Assembly: GCA_007244375.1 (NCBI GenBank)
Contig: SCVW01000048.1
Span: 1 to 64,000 of the forward strand
Direction: 5' to 3'
Source of the DNA: Smithella sp.
GTDB lineage: Bacteria > Desulfobacterota > Syntrophia > Syntrophales > Smithellaceae
Length of the DNA stretch: 64,000 nucleotides
Position 1 is the stretch's first letter, and the number at the start of each line of letters is the position of its first letter. The notes beneath the pieces were generated by a model, which worked only from the letters and a program-made list of their open reading frames with translations, was not told the DNA's origin and did not search any database. Positions 1-9,404 of this stretch are shown one piece after another. Both the position numbers and the translations under genes were made by a program.

Positions 1-375
1 AAGCCGATCTTCTTCCTCTGTTCTTAATGGCCTGGCTTCCGGCTTAACTGCCTCGGCAAACCGGGCAATCACACGAGCATCGATCTTGTCCGTCTTAGCC
101 AATATTCCCATTGCTTTTGCAAAATCTCTGACCTGTCTCGGATTGACCGGCACTACGGGAAGACGGGCTGAAGCCAATTCTCTGAGCACGCCTCTTTCAA
201 AGCCTCCGGTTGCCTCCAAAACGATCAGAGCAGGTCGCCTTGAACTTATAAAGTCCTTTAAATCCCTCTGCCCTTCTTCGGTATTAGCAAAATTCTTAAA
301 CTCTTCCGAATGGGCTATAGCCACATCCAGACTATCTTTGGATACATCTATTCCAATGAAATTCTTCTCGCTCAT
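1..375 (-). CDS. IS110-family transposase, N-terminal part (cut by window edge)
   Basis: The minus strand reads open from an ATG at 375 (preceded by CAGGAG) to the window edge, giving the first 125 residues of an IS110-type DEDD transposase/recombinase. Visible family marks are the opening FIGIDVSKDSLDVAIA with the first Asp, LEATGGFERG with the catalytic Glu, LPVVPVNPRQVRDFAKA, and KTDKIDARVIARFAE with the later Asp. These form the RuvC-like N-terminal domain; the C-terminal Transposase_20 domain with its serine lies outside the window. IS110 enzymes move DNA without terminal inverted repeats and are guided by a bridge RNA made from non-coding DNA of the element. Whether the element is complete cannot be judged. 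No frameshift is seen in the visible part. Confidence 0.93.
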   Translation of the reverse strand, partial: MSEKNFIGIDVSKDSLDVAIAHSEEFKNFANTEEGQRDLKDFISSRRPALIVLEATGGFERGVLRELASARLPVVPVNPRQVRDFAKAMGILAKTDKIDARVIARFAEAVKPEARPLRTEEEDRL

Positions 376-585
376 GTCTTGTTCTCCTGATTCCCTTCCT
401 TACGTAAGATGCGGGCTCTTCTTCAGTCCCTGGCAACTGTTCGGGTTAATTACGGAGACAGTCGTAGCGACCCTCGCTTGCATGCGGGTTCTTGTGTCCC
501 AAGGCGCGATCGGTCTGCTACGACCAGCTTCTTTCAAAGAACTTTATCACAACAGTCGCTTATACATGAGCACTGTTTAACATAT
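376..585 (-). ncRNA. Candidate IS110 bridge RNA / structured left-end leader
   Basis: About 200 nt upstream of the transposase start carry no credible gene but clear pairing potential. The segment has GTCGTAGC at 461-468 matched by GCTACGAC at 517-524 (8/8), an AACAGT/ACTGTT hairpin at 551-577, and a CTTACGTAAG palindrome at 399-408. In IS621-like IS110 elements the bridge RNA is encoded in this position, between the left end and the transposase start, on the same strand. The RNA identity and its ends are inferred from position and pairing only. Confidence 0.45.
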
Positions 586-587
586 AA

Positions 588-680
588 GGCGCGCAAAAAC
601 CCGAACCGCGAGGCGTATATTTACATACGTTGAGCGGTGCGGCTTGCAGCGCAACGCCGCAGATGAGCGTTTTTAGCGGC
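588..680. repeat. Palindromic dispersed repeat (related to the 7975-8097 copy), abutting the IS110 left end
   Basis: The segment contains GCGTAT/ATACGT pairing around 613-630 and a CGCCGCAGATG-AGCGTTTTT block at 655-674. That block matches the CGCCGCAGATG-GACGTTTTT block of the repeat at 7975-8097. The other half of the repeat seems missing where the IS110 leader begins, so the element may have inserted into it. Boundaries are approximate. Confidence 0.5.
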
Positions 681-685
681 CGCTT

Positions 686-1243
686 TCATACCCCATGATC
701 TATAAGAATCTTAACACCTATAGCAAGCAAAACAACACCACCGAATATTTCAACTTTCCTGCCGAAGAGTTTAGCCAGTACTTCACCAAACAACATGCCG
801 GTTACGGTCATTAAAAAACAAACAATACCAATAATTACTGACGGCAATAAAATTGGCGTTTTTAAAATAGAAAAACTGAATCCGACAGCAAGAGCATCTA
901 TACTGGTAGCAATGGAAAGCATCAGCAGCGGCCAGCCACGCGTTTGATCGGCCTTTTCTTCACTACGCTCTTTTTCAAATCCTTCCCAAATCATTTTTCC
1001 TCCAACCAAAGCTAAAAGCGCAAAAGCGACCCAGTGATCAAATGATGCTATAATTTCAACAACCGTCAACCCGGCCATCCAGCCAATAACAGGCATTGCA
1101 AACTGGAACAATCCAAATGACGTCGCCAGTCTCAACACCGGAGTCCATGATTTTTTATTGTTTGCTGCGCCTATACCGATTGCCACGGAAAACGCATCAA
1201 CACCCAAACCAACAGCCAGAAGAATAATCGTTATCAAGCTCAT
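686..1243 (-). CDS. mntP: MntP-type manganese efflux pump
   Basis: The product is a 185-residue inner-membrane protein of the MntP (DUF204) family, which exports Mn2+. It shows the expected six hydrophobic segments in two three-helix halves, with the paired acidic motifs GLGVDAFSVAIGIG near the N-terminus and ATSIDALAVGFSFSI in the second half. The conserved Asp residues are those thought to bind the metal. The ATG at 1243 fits the family start better than a TTG two codons upstream; the ribosome site is weak. I looked for a yybP-ykoY manganese riboswitch upstream and did not see one. It is the last gene before the IS110 element and is separated from uvrC by a short hairpin-rich gap, so it is probably its own unit. 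Confidence 0.9.
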   Translation of the reverse strand: MSLITIILLAVGLGVDAFSVAIGIGAANNKKSWTPVLRLATSFGLFQFAMPVIGWMAGLTVVEIIASFDHWVAFALLALVGGKMIWEGFEKERSEEKADQTRGWPLLMLSIATSIDALAVGFSFSILKTPILLPSVIIGIVCFLMTVTGMLFGEVLAKLFGRKVEIFGGVVLLAIGVKILIDHGV

Positions 1244-1367
1244 TTCCAATGATCACTTATACATTTTAACTTAATTAACTGCCATTCATAAGACATCTTA
1301 TATTTTCCCCCTTGATGGAAAGAAATTAAAAGGAGAATAAAAATATTTTATAAAATCATCGCCCTTT

Positions 1368-1425
1368 AATTCCCGCCTACCAGGGGCGGGAAAATCCCTT
1401 TGGACTCCCACCTACTTGGGAAAAC
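1368..1425. terminator. Hairpin repeat downstream of uvrC, possible terminator
   Basis: TTCCCGCC and GGCGGGAA form an 8-bp stem with a short loop at about 1373-1395, followed by a second small TCCCA/TGGGA hairpin up to 1425. It lies just past the uvrC stop and could end its transcript. The TTCCCGCC...GGCGGGAA form also resembles a common dispersed proteobacterial repeat. No strong T-tract is visible. Confidence 0.4.
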
Positions 1426-1430
1426 ATATC

Positions 1431-3269
1431 CTACTTATTTAAACAAGTATAAATCTTCTCTGCTAATTCTTTACCAATCCCCGACATCTTTTGCAATTCT
1501 TCGAGAGATGCTTCTTTGACTTTTTTAATTGAACCGAAATGTTTTAACAACGTTTTTTTGCGCGCTTCACCTACATCGGGAATATCATCAAGCATGGAAA
1601 GCAGATCGTCTTTTTGTTTTATCTGATGATGATAACTCAAAGCAAAACGATGTGCTTCATCGCGCACATGCTGAAGAATACACAGTGCCTGCGGCCAGGC
1701 GGAAAGATAGATAGCATCCTTACGTCCCGGCAGATAAATACGATCTTCCGATTTCCCTGCTTTCTTTTTAGCCACACTTTTTCCGGGAAAGATTGCACGT
1801 TCTTCTTTCGCCAGACCGATAACATCTATTTTGATATTCAAATCCTTCAGCACAAAAAGAGCAATGTTGAGATGCCCTTTGCCGCCATCAACAACAACCA
1901 AATCCGGCAGATTTTCTCCCCTGGCAAACCGGCGTGAAAGAACTTCATACATCATCGCATAGTCGTCCGGTTTGGAAAGAGTTTTGATACGGTAACGTCG
2001 GTAACTGTTTTTATCAGGTTCTCCATCCTGAAAAACAACCATCGAACCTACGGCGTGCTTTCCGCTGATGTTGGAAATATCGTAGCATTCGATTCGTCGC
2101 GGCAATTTATTCAGTGATAATTTCTCCTGAAGAATTTGCAAAGCGGCATCTTTTTGTTGATGACTTTTATGCGCTGCTTCCCAGATGTTTAGCGCATTTT
2201 CATTAGCCATATTCAGTAGAGCATTCTTTGTTCCTATAGAGGGCAGCGTCAGTGTCACTTTTTGATTTTTATTTTCCGTAAGCCATTCAACAATTACCTT
2301 TTCATCCGGCAAACGGCAGGGAATGATAATTTCATCCGGAATAATAGCTTCACTTTCATAATATTGAGTTAGGCAGGATGAAACAACTTCAGTTATATCT
2401 GTTCTCACTTTAATCGGTGCAAATGATTTACTGCCTAAAAGTTTACCACCACGTACAAACAGAATACAAACCTGATAATTATCTTCCTGAGAGTGTATGC
2501 CTATAACATCCTGATCTTTTTCGCCGCCCCAGTCCACATTTTGTTTTTCAAGTGCGTGCTCAAGTGCTGCAATACGATCGCGCAAACGTGCTGCTTCTTC
2601 GTAATTAAGTTTTTCTGATGCCTCATCCATTTGTTTTTTCAGTTCGGAAATCAACTCCCGTCGCCGTCCTTTTAGAAACGATACGGCGCTTTCAACAAGT
2701 TTTCGATATGATTCTTCATCTACCAATCCTTTACATGGCGCAAGACATCTTCCGATCTGATATTCCAGACAAGGCCTTGGACGCAATTTAAAATCACGGT
2801 TGCGGCAGGAGCGCAGTGGAAACACCTGTTGAACAAAACGTAGAGTTTCTTTTGCTGCCAGTCCCGAAGGATAAGGACCGAAATAAAGTGCAGCATTATT
2901 TAATCTTTTACGAACCAGTTGCAAACGGGGGAATTTCTCTGTCGGATCTAAAGACAAATGATAATAGGTTTTATCGTCCCGCAGAGTCACGTTGTAGCGC
3001 GGGCGATGTCTTTTGATTAAATTGTTTTCCAGAATTAGCGCTTCTTTTTCTGTGGAAGTTGTAAGAAATTCAATGTCGTAAACACGCGCCATCAGAAACG
3101 GCGCCATCGGTCGTGTATCTTTACCTGAAAAATAAGAACTGATTCGGCTTTTTAAATTGTTGGCCTTACCGACATAAATAATTCTACCCTGCACGTCTTT
3201 CATCAGGTAGACACCGGAACTACGCGGAGCGGAAACCATTTTTTCTTTTAATATTACGTTTTCTGACAT
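1431..3269 (-). CDS. uvrC: UvrABC excinuclease subunit C
   Basis: At 612 residues it has full UvrC length. UvrC makes both incisions during nucleotide excision repair after UvrB loads on the lesion. In order: a GIY-YIG nuclease domain (GVYLMKD and IIYVGK near residues 20-35) for the 3' cut, a cysteine-containing segment (CLEYQIGRCLAPC) near 170, a UVR motif near residues 210-245 (LNYEEAARLRDRI) that binds UvrB, an RNase H-like endonuclease domain for the 5' cut (DISNISGKHAVGS, VVDGGKGHLN), and tandem helix-hairpin-helix motifs at the C-terminus (DIPDVGEARKKTLLKHFGS). The start is the ATG at 3269. It lies 71 nt downstream of uvrB on the same strand, so the two repair genes likely form one operon, as in several other bacteria. 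Confidence 0.97.
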   Translation of the reverse strand: MSENVILKEKMVSAPRSSGVYLMKDVQGRIIYVGKANNLKSRISSYFSGKDTRPMAPFLMARVYDIEFLTTSTEKEALILENNLIKRHRPRYNVTLRDDKTYYHLSLDPTEKFPRLQLVRKRLNNAALYFGPYPSGLAAKETLRFVQQVFPLRSCRNRDFKLRPRPCLEYQIGRCLAPCKGLVDEESYRKLVESAVSFLKGRRRELISELKKQMDEASEKLNYEEAARLRDRIAALEHALEKQNVDWGGEKDQDVIGIHSQEDNYQVCILFVRGGKLLGSKSFAPIKVRTDITEVVSSCLTQYYESEAIIPDEIIIPCRLPDEKVIVEWLTENKNQKVTLTLPSIGTKNALLNMANENALNIWEAAHKSHQQKDAALQILQEKLSLNKLPRRIECYDISNISGKHAVGSMVVFQDGEPDKNSYRRYRIKTLSKPDDYAMMYEVLSRRFARGENLPDLVVVDGGKGHLNIALFVLKDLNIKIDVIGLAKEERAIFPGKSVAKKKAGKSEDRIYLPGRKDAIYLSAWPQALCILQHVRDEAHRFALSYHHQIKQKDDLLSMLDDIPDVGEARKKTLLKHFGSIKKVKEASLEELQKMSGIGKELAEKIYTCLNK

Positions 3270-3340
3270 ACACCAACTAAAAAATATCTTTTCTTTAATT
3301 AAAATACTCAGCCATTAATAAATAGATATCTGAATAAATC

Positions 3341-5344
3341 TTATCCCATTTCCAGCAGAATTTTGTTCAGTTCTTTTAATTCATCGCGCAGTTCGGCGGC
3401 ACGCTCGAATTCCATATTTTTTGCCGCCTGTTTCATTTCCTTTGTAAGTTTAGCAATCAGAGCCGGTAAACCTTCCTCTTTTAGAGGAGCAATTTTCTCT
3501 CTAACTCCGGTGGGTATTGTCACATAATCCGCTTCATAGATAGAACCTAAAACATTGCTGATGGATTTTTTAATTGATTCCGGTGTTATGTTGTTTTCTT
3601 TATTGTATTTTTGCTGAATGAGTCGGCGGCGCTTGGTCTCATCAAGGCAGGCCTGAATTGATTTGGTGATTTTATCGGCATACATGATGACTTTTCCGGC
3701 AACATTACGTGCGGCACGACCGCTGGTTTGAATCAACGAACGTTCCGAACGCAGAAATCCTTCCTTGTCAGCGTCGAGAATAGCCACCAGTGATACTTCG
3801 GGAATGTCCAGCCCTTCCCGTAAAAGATTTACTCCGATAAGAACATCGAATTCTCCCAGACGCAGATCACGGATAATTTCCACACGCTCCAATGTATGTA
3901 TATCTGAATGAAGGTAACGCACTCTGATATCCAGACCTGTGTAATAGTCTGTCAGATTTTCCGCCATTCTCTTGGTCAGTGTAGTTACGAGTACCCGTTC
4001 GTTTTTCTCAATTCTCTCTCTGATTTCAGCGAGTAAATCATCAACCTGATGTTTGGCCGGTTTGACTTCAATCTCCGGGTCCATTAATCCTGTGGGACGA
4101 ATAATTTGTTCCACGCGAAGTCCTTGGGCTTTTTGCATCTCATACAGAGCCGGGGTCGCAGAAACATATATTCTCTGATTGGACAGGGCTTCATATTCAT
4201 CAAACCGCAACGGCCGGTTATCCAGCGCGGAAGGCAGGCGGAATCCGTATTTAACCAGCGTTTCCTTACGCGATCTGTCTCCCCGATACATGCCGGTTAA
4301 CTGAGGCAGCGTCGCGTGACTCTCATCAATAATTATCAAAGCGTCCTGCGGCAAATATTCCATAAGCGTGGGCGGCGGCTGACCGGGTTTACGTCCGGTA
4401 AGATGACGGGAATAATTTTCTATCCCCTGACAATAGCCCATTTCCTCTATCATCTCTAAATCAAAATTGGTACGTTGTTCCAGTCTTTGCGCTTCCACAA
4501 GCTTGTTCTGTTCGTTAAGTTCAGCGAGCGTTATCGCAAGTTCCGCGCGAATATCAGCAACCGCTCTCTGAAGATTTTCGCGTGTAGAAACATAGTGACT
4601 GCCTGGATAAACAGCCGTTCTTGTAACCGTGCCAATTTTCTTCCCCCGCAGCGGATCAATCAACGCCATTGATTCTATCGTATCACCAAAGAATTCAACG
4701 CGCAGGGCCTGTTCATCTTCATAAGGAGGAAAAATTTCCACAATGTCGCCGCGCACGCGGAACGTTCCGCGATGGAAATCAATGTCGTTTCTTTCATACT
4801 GAATTTCCACCAGTCTTTTTAAAAGTTCGTCACGGTCAAATTCCTTACCTGCTTCCAGTTGAACTATCATTCCCAGATAAGCATCGGGCGAACCTAACCC
4901 GTAAATACAGGAAACACTGGCGACAATGATAACGTCACGCCTAGTCAAAAGAGAATGCGTTGCTGCATGACGTAGTTTGTCAATTTCTTCGTTAATGGCT
5001 GAATCTTTTTCAATATAGGTATCGGTAACCGGCAGATAAGCTTCCGGCTGATAGTAATCGTAATAGCTGACAAAATACTCCACTGCGTTTTCCGGGAATA
5101 GTCCCTTGAATTCTTCATATAACTGCGCCGCCAGCGTTTTATTATGCGCGATGATCAGCGCCGGACGTTGAACGCGTTCGATGACATTGGCAATGGTAAA
5201 GGTCTTACCGGAACCGGTTACACCCAGAAGCACCTGATGCTCCTTCCCCTTACTCAGACCTTTAACCAAATTATCAATCGCCTGCGGCTGATCCCCTGAC
5301 GGCACAAAATCCGTTATCATTGAAAGTTTTTCCATAACATCCAT
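3341..5344 (-). CDS. uvrB: UvrABC excinuclease subunit B
   Basis: UvrB is the damage-verifying helicase of nucleotide excision repair. The protein has the standard length (about 667 residues). It shows Walker A GVTGSGKT near residue 45, the lesion-probing beta-hairpin with [12 protein letters not shown] near 95, DESHATLPQ as the helicase II motif, SATP as motif III, the [20 protein letters not shown] and TSGRAARN motifs V/VI, and a C-terminal UVR motif ([16 protein letters not shown]) that contacts UvrC. Three in-frame ATGs lie close together; the one at 5344 is chosen, but 5335 is possible because neither has a strong ribosome site. It is the first gene of a probable uvrB-uvrC operon. Confidence 0.97.
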   Translation of the reverse strand: MDVMEKLSMITDFVPSGDQPQAIDNLVKGLSKGKEHQVLLGVTGSGKTFTIANVIERVQRPALIIAHNKTLAAQLYEEFKGLFPENAVEYFVSYYDYYQPEAYLPVTDTYIEKDSAINEEIDKLRHAATHSLLTRRDVIIVASVSCIYGLGSPDAYLGMIVQLEAGKEFDRDELLKRLVEIQYERNDIDFHRGTFRVRGDIVEIFPPYEDEQALRVEFFGDTIESMALIDPLRGKKIGTVTRTAVYPGSHYVSTRENLQRAVADIRAELAITLAELNEQNKLVEAQRLEQRTNFDLEMIEEMGYCQGIENYSRHLTGRKPGQPPPTLMEYLPQDALIIIDESHATLPQLTGMYRGDRSRKETLVKYGFRLPSALDNRPLRFDEYEALSNQRIYVSATPALYEMQKAQGLRVEQIIRPTGLMDPEIEVKPAKHQVDDLLAEIRERIEKNERVLVTTLTKRMAENLTDYYTGLDIRVRYLHSDIHTLERVEIIRDLRLGEFDVLIGVNLLREGLDIPEVSLVAILDADKEGFLRSERSLIQTSGRAARNVAGKVIMYADKITKSIQACLDETKRRRLIQQKYNKENNITPESIKKSISNVLGSIYEADYVTIPTGVREKIAPLKEEGLPALIAKLTKEMKQAAKNMEFERAAELRDELKELNKILLEMG

Positions 5345-5415
5345 GAACAAAAATGTCTGCGAAAATCACAGATTGAAAAATACGACGTTCAAAACGTAGT
5401 CATATCATTTTGCTG

Positions 5416-5703
5416 TTAAGCCTGCTGAAAGGATTTGTCAACCTCATTACTTTTGCGATATTTTAAAGTCAGCACAATATCCACAGTAACGAGTGTCGCG
5501 TTTAAAATATATAGAAAGATGACTTCGTCCAGGGCGCCGTATATTTTAAAAAAAATCCCGGAGATATATCCCAATAAAATGATGCAGAGAAAAAACATGC
5601 TTTTACCTGCCGATGTCTTTGTTTTCCATATTTTGTATATTGAAAACGGCCAGGCGAAGCCGAAGCAAAATAACATAATTGTTTCAAAAATTTTTACTTC
5701 CAT
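5416..5703 (-). CDS. Small three-helix membrane protein, possibly PQ-loop/SemiSWEET-like
   Basis: The product is 95 residues with three hydrophobic segments (about residues 5-22, 33-52 and 58-80) and a basic tail. The first helix ends in WPFSIYKIWKTKTSAGKS, which resembles the Pro-containing turn and following Ser of half-SWEET (PQ-loop) proteins that work as dimers. The strict PQ pair is absent, so the family call is tentative. The ATG at 5703 has an AAGAAGGGG ribosome site. It stands alone between uvrB and the helicase gene. Function is unknown; transport of a small sugar would be only a guess. Confidence 0.6.
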   Translation of the reverse strand: MEVKIFETIMLFCFGFAWPFSIYKIWKTKTSAGKSMFFLCIILLGYISGIFFKIYGALDEVIFLYILNATLVTVDIVLTLKYRKSNEVDKSFQQA

Positions 5704-5814
5704 ATTCCCCTTCTTAGTTAAAAATTAATATATTTTAGTATGTATTCCCCCGATATTTTGTGTAATCCTATATCAATTCTGAAGAAATAAAAAGTTGAAA
5801 ATGGAATTGTTCGT

Positions 5815-7905
5815 TTAGAGGAACAGAACCGGTTCGCGTAAGATCGTCTCTCTCGCCTTCTGTGCACAATCGGCAATTTCCGGATAAGTATTCTTGAGCG
5901 ACGCTATCTGTCGCAAGTTATCCGCGGTGCGCAAAATCAGTGTTGCCATGTCACCTTCTGCGATTCCTGTTGCTTTGATTACGGAATCCCAACTGTGCCC
6001 TTGTGCCCAGCAATAAACAGCGGCTCCGGCAGATGCATGAAGTTTCACTACCGGAAAGCAGGCGTCTTCCAGGCGATGGATAAGCGGTCGCACGGCAAGC
6101 GCAACTTTTTTGAACGAAAGCGTAAGTTTCGGCGGCAAATCTTTTACGGTTAATTTCATATCGTCATCACGATCATAGGCAAAAAAAGCGACAATGGCAG
6201 CCAGAAGCTTTTCGTTTTCTTCAGGAAAAGCATTATCGCGCAGACACTGTGCCACCAACAGCGGATAATCCAGACGCAGTTTGGAAGCCCAATGGCCGTC
6301 TTCGGTAAGCGCTCCGGCTTCATCTACAAATCCTTCTTTCTGCAGAAATTTAAAATGGTGCGAAAAATCTTTCCAAAGCGATTTTGCTGCAGAAAAATCA
6401 GCGCCATGATGCCGGATATTTTGCTGATAAGCCGCGAACGACCTCTCGAATATTTTACGAATATCCTCCGGTGTCTGTGATAAAAGCAAATTTAAAACCA
6501 TCGCGAAATCATTTTTCAGCCGGCTGAAAATATCTTCCGGTTTTTGAAACAGCAAATGCCGGACATGATTCAAATCCATAAATCTACCAGATACAGCCAG
6601 CATAAAGCCGATGTTATCCTGTCCGCGTCGTCCCGCGCGGCCGGTCATCTGGCTAAATTCGGTAGCCGAAAGCGGATTAAAATCATTCCCGTTGAATAAA
6701 TCAGAGTTAAAAAGCACGATGGTCCTTGCCGGGAAATTTACCCCCGCGGCAATGGTGGATGTGGCAAATATCACTCGCAGATGCCCACGATTCATCATTT
6801 CCTCCACCAGCATCTTCCAAGCGGGTAATTGCCCACCGTGGTGAGAAGCAAGACCCCAGGCGCGCAAAGTTCTTAATTGCCTGTGATTATTGAGTGAAGG
6901 AAACCTATCCAGAATCTCGTAAAGTGAATTGTCAAATTCCACGGAATTTTGCAGAGTCTTAAGTGTTCCGCGTGCATTCAAAGCAGCGTCGCATTCTGCC
7001 CGCGATTTCAAAAAAAATATCGCCGGCAGCAGATTGAACTTTTCCAGAATTTTTATAATCCCGATGTAATCCGGCATTTTTCCGCCACGCAATCTCCTTT
7101 CATTTGTTCTTCTTATAAAATCGGCAACAGGAGGTGATACTTTCTTACCTTCCAAAAAAGGATGCAAACATCCTGAAGGATGAAGAAAAAGAGGATAGAG
7201 CGGCACAGGGCGTTTTTCTTCCCTGATCACTACGCATTTTTTTTTACGGATTGTTTCCAGCCACCGGGCGATTTCTTCGCCGTTGCCGATTGTCGCCGAT
7301 AAAAGCAACAGATTAATCCGCGCCGGAAGGTAAATCATTATTTCCTCCCAGACAACGCCGCGATCGGCATCACCCAGGAAATGTGCTTCATCCAGAATCA
7401 CCAGATCGCATTTCAAGTCCAGCCCCTGATGCATGGCGTCGTAGAGCTGATTGCGCAGTATTTCCGTGGTGCCGACAATAATCGGCGCTTCGGTATTTTC
7501 TTTTGTGTCGCCGGTGATGATGCCTACATTTTCCGGATCGAAGTGCAGGCCAAACTCAACCCACTTGGAATTGGAAAGCGCTTTCAGCGGAGAGGCGTAC
7601 CAGGCTCGCCCACCCTGCTCCATCACGGATAAAATAGCTTCCCGCGCAATCCATGTTTTTCCAGAACCTGTCGGTGCGATCACCAGACAATCTGTCTTTT
7701 TGATTGCTTCCAGCGCCTTGATTTGAAAATCATCTGGAACAAATGGCGCGGAATGCGGCTTGCCTATTTGAGCCAGAACACTTTTAAGCGACGAAGCAAT
7801 TTCCGGTTTGGAATAAGAAACTTGCTCTTTTCTTTTGGATTTTCGCTGGAAATTAGAGCGCTGAAAATGAAGAGATTTATTTTTTCTCTCAATTTTTTTC
7901 TGCAT
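5815..7905 (-). CDS. Ski2-like DEAH-family superfamily II helicase
   Basis: This 696-residue protein carries all core superfamily II motifs. They are APTGSGKTWIA (I) near residue 80, VGTTEILRNQLYD (Ib), DEAHFLGDADRGVVWEE (II), LLLSATIGN (III), ASHHGGQLPAWK (IV region), FATSTIAAGVNFPART (V) and QMTGRAGRRGQD (VI). The long spacing between III and IV and the helical C-terminal region match Ski2/Mtr4-like RNA helicases rather than RecQ or DinG types. The basic N-terminal 35 residues (KSKRKEQ) may bind nucleic acid. It is likely involved in RNA processing or turnover, but bacterial members are poorly characterised, so the substrate is inferred. The ATG at 7905 is used. No partner gene is adjacent. 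Confidence 0.88.
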   Translation of the reverse strand: MQKKIERKNKSLHFQRSNFQRKSKRKEQVSYSKPEIASSLKSVLAQIGKPHSAPFVPDDFQIKALEAIKKTDCLVIAPTGSGKTWIAREAILSVMEQGGRAWYASPLKALSNSKWVEFGLHFDPENVGIITGDTKENTEAPIIVGTTEILRNQLYDAMHQGLDLKCDLVILDEAHFLGDADRGVVWEEIMIYLPARINLLLLSATIGNGEEIARWLETIRKKKCVVIREEKRPVPLYPLFLHPSGCLHPFLEGKKVSPPVADFIRRTNERRLRGGKMPDYIGIIKILEKFNLLPAIFFLKSRAECDAALNARGTLKTLQNSVEFDNSLYEILDRFPSLNNHRQLRTLRAWGLASHHGGQLPAWKMLVEEMMNRGHLRVIFATSTIAAGVNFPARTIVLFNSDLFNGNDFNPLSATEFSQMTGRAGRRGQDNIGFMLAVSGRFMDLNHVRHLLFQKPEDIFSRLKNDFAMVLNLLLSQTPEDIRKIFERSFAAYQQNIRHHGADFSAAKSLWKDFSHHFKFLQKEGFVDEAGALTEDGHWASKLRLDYPLLVAQCLRDNAFPEENEKLLAAIVAFFAYDRDDDMKLTVKDLPPKLTLSFKKVALAVRPLIHRLEDACFPVVKLHASAGAAVYCWAQGHSWDSVIKATGIAEGDMATLILRTADNLRQIASLKNTYPEIADCAQKARETILREPVLFL

Positions 7906-7974
7906 AATTAATGTGATTCATAGTGAAAAGAGTTTATAATGAAAATGTTATGAATTTATTGAATCGTTTTTTAA

Positions 7975-8097
7975 GGGCCGTTCAAAAATGTTCAGATGCA
8001 AGGCCCCTGAGTCCTGAGGAGTGCGGCGTATCTTTTTATACGCCGCAACGACGAAGGGCGAAGGAAACGCCGCAGATGGACGTTTTTCAACAGCCCC
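7975..8097. repeat. Palindromic dispersed repeat between tyrS and the helicase gene
   Basis: The element has an inner perfect hairpin GCGGCGTAT (8023-8031) / ATACGCCGC (8038-8046). Outer imperfect inverted arms run from GGGCCGTTCAAAAA at 7975 to GTTTTTCAACAGCCCC ending near 8097. It lies 10 nt past the tyrS stop and could also act as a terminator. A related half copy sits beside the IS110 end near 588-680. Confidence 0.65.
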
Positions 8098-8107
8098 CGG
8101 ATCAATA

Positions 8108-9391
8108 TCAATCCATTTCGATAATCAGATACTTCTTCTTACCCTTTCTCACGCGCAATTCACTACCACCTTTAAAATCGGCAACAGTAATTTTTTCATC
8201 AATGGATTTTACCTGCTTCTCATCGATGTAGATTCCACCCTGTTCGATTAAGCGTCTGGTTTCAGAAATAGATTGAGTCAATCCGGACTTGGCACACGTA
8301 GCACAAATCTGTACACCCGCCTCCAAATCTTTGCGGGATATTTTATAGCGGGGAATTGCCGACGTATCACTGGATGCAGCCTCACGTGGTATGGAACTGG
8401 AGGGAAACATATCGGCATCCACCGGGCGGGAATGAAACGCTTCCATCGAAGCGCGCCACGCGTCCTCAGCCGCTTTTGTTCCGTGAGTAATTTTTGTCGC
8501 TTCAAAGGCAAGAACCGCCTTCGCCATATTCAGATGAGCATCCTTTAAATTCATCACAATGCTGATTTCATCAAGCGGCAATAAGGTAAATAGCTTCAGA
8601 AATCTTTCCAGATCGGCATCGTCACAGTTAATCCAGTACTGATAATATTCGTACGGGCTGGTTAAAGTGCCGTCCAGCCAGATTGTTCCTTTTTCGGTCT
8701 TCCCCATCTTTTGACCAAGGGATGTGGTAATCAGCGGAAAAGTTACAGCATGTGCGTCTTTGGCGGCTATTTTACGGATCAGCTCGGTACCAGCCAGCAT
8801 GTTGCCCCACTGGTCATTGCCGCCCATCTGCAAAGCACAACCGTAATTCTGAAAAAGATAAAAGAAGTCATATCCCTGAAGGACCATGTAATTGAATTCG
8901 ATGAAATTCAGGCCTTTCTCCATTCTTATTTTATAGCTTTCCGCTGCCAGCATCTTATTCACACTGAAATGCCGGCCGATGTCTCTCAAAAATTCGATAT
9001 AGTTGATTTTCGTCAACCAGTCGGCATTATTCAGAAGAAGGGCTTTGCCGTCGGAGAAATCAAGGTATTGAGAAAGTTGTTTACCCAGACATTGGGCGTT
9101 ACAGTCAATCTGCTCACGGGTAAGAACCTGCCGCATTTCCGTTTTACCGCTGGGGTCTCCGATTAAACCGGTACCGCCGCCGACCAGCGCGATCGGTTTG
9201 CTTCCGCTTTTCTGTATATGCACCAAAGACATAATCGGTACAAGAGAACCGATGTGCAAACTGGTTGCCGTAGGATCAAATCCGATATAGCAGGTAACAG
9301 GTCCTTCAGTGAAAAGTTTCTTGATTAAAGCGTCATCGGTTACCTGTTCGATGAAACCTCTTTCTTTTAAAACATCATAAGCACTTTTCAT
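8108..9391 (-). CDS. tyrS: Tyrosyl-tRNA synthetase
   Basis: A class I synthetase that charges tRNA-Tyr. The 427-residue length is typical of bacterial TyrRS. The HIGH-like motif appears as LHIGSL near residue 46 after FDPTATS. The tyrosine pocket is marked by LQGYDFFYLFQNYGCALQMGG and GNDQWGNMLAG. The KMSKS loop is KMGKT near residue 228, a known variant. The last 65 residues form an S4 RNA-binding domain (SETRRLIEQGGIYIDEKQV). It is preceded 13 nt upstream by the ymdB-like gene on the same strand and is probably co-transcribed with it. Only one tyrS is visible in the window. Confidence 0.97.
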   Translation of the reverse strand: MKSAYDVLKERGFIEQVTDDALIKKLFTEGPVTCYIGFDPTATSLHIGSLVPIMSLVHIQKSGSKPIALVGGGTGLIGDPSGKTEMRQVLTREQIDCNAQCLGKQLSQYLDFSDGKALLLNNADWLTKINYIEFLRDIGRHFSVNKMLAAESYKIRMEKGLNFIEFNYMVLQGYDFFYLFQNYGCALQMGGNDQWGNMLAGTELIRKIAAKDAHAVTFPLITTSLGQKMGKTEKGTIWLDGTLTSPYEYYQYWINCDDADLERFLKLFTLLPLDEISIVMNLKDAHLNMAKAVLAFEATKITHGTKAAEDAWRASMEAFHSRPVDADMFPSSSIPREAASSDTSAIPRYKISRKDLEAGVQICATCAKSGLTQSISETRRLIEQGGIYIDEKQVKSIDEKITVADFKGGSELRVRKGKKKYLIIEMD

Positions 9392-9404
9392 CAGGCATTG
9401 CCTC

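Noticed and set aside
86-580. Long plus-strand reading frame over the IS110 gene and its leader
   Set aside because: It is antisense to the transposase, whose minus-strand translation has clear IS110 motifs; the plus frame has no recognisable domain.
1244-1430. Possible yybP-ykoY manganese riboswitch before mntP
   Set aside because: No conserved loop or helix pattern is visible; only a hairpin repeat near the uvrC stop.
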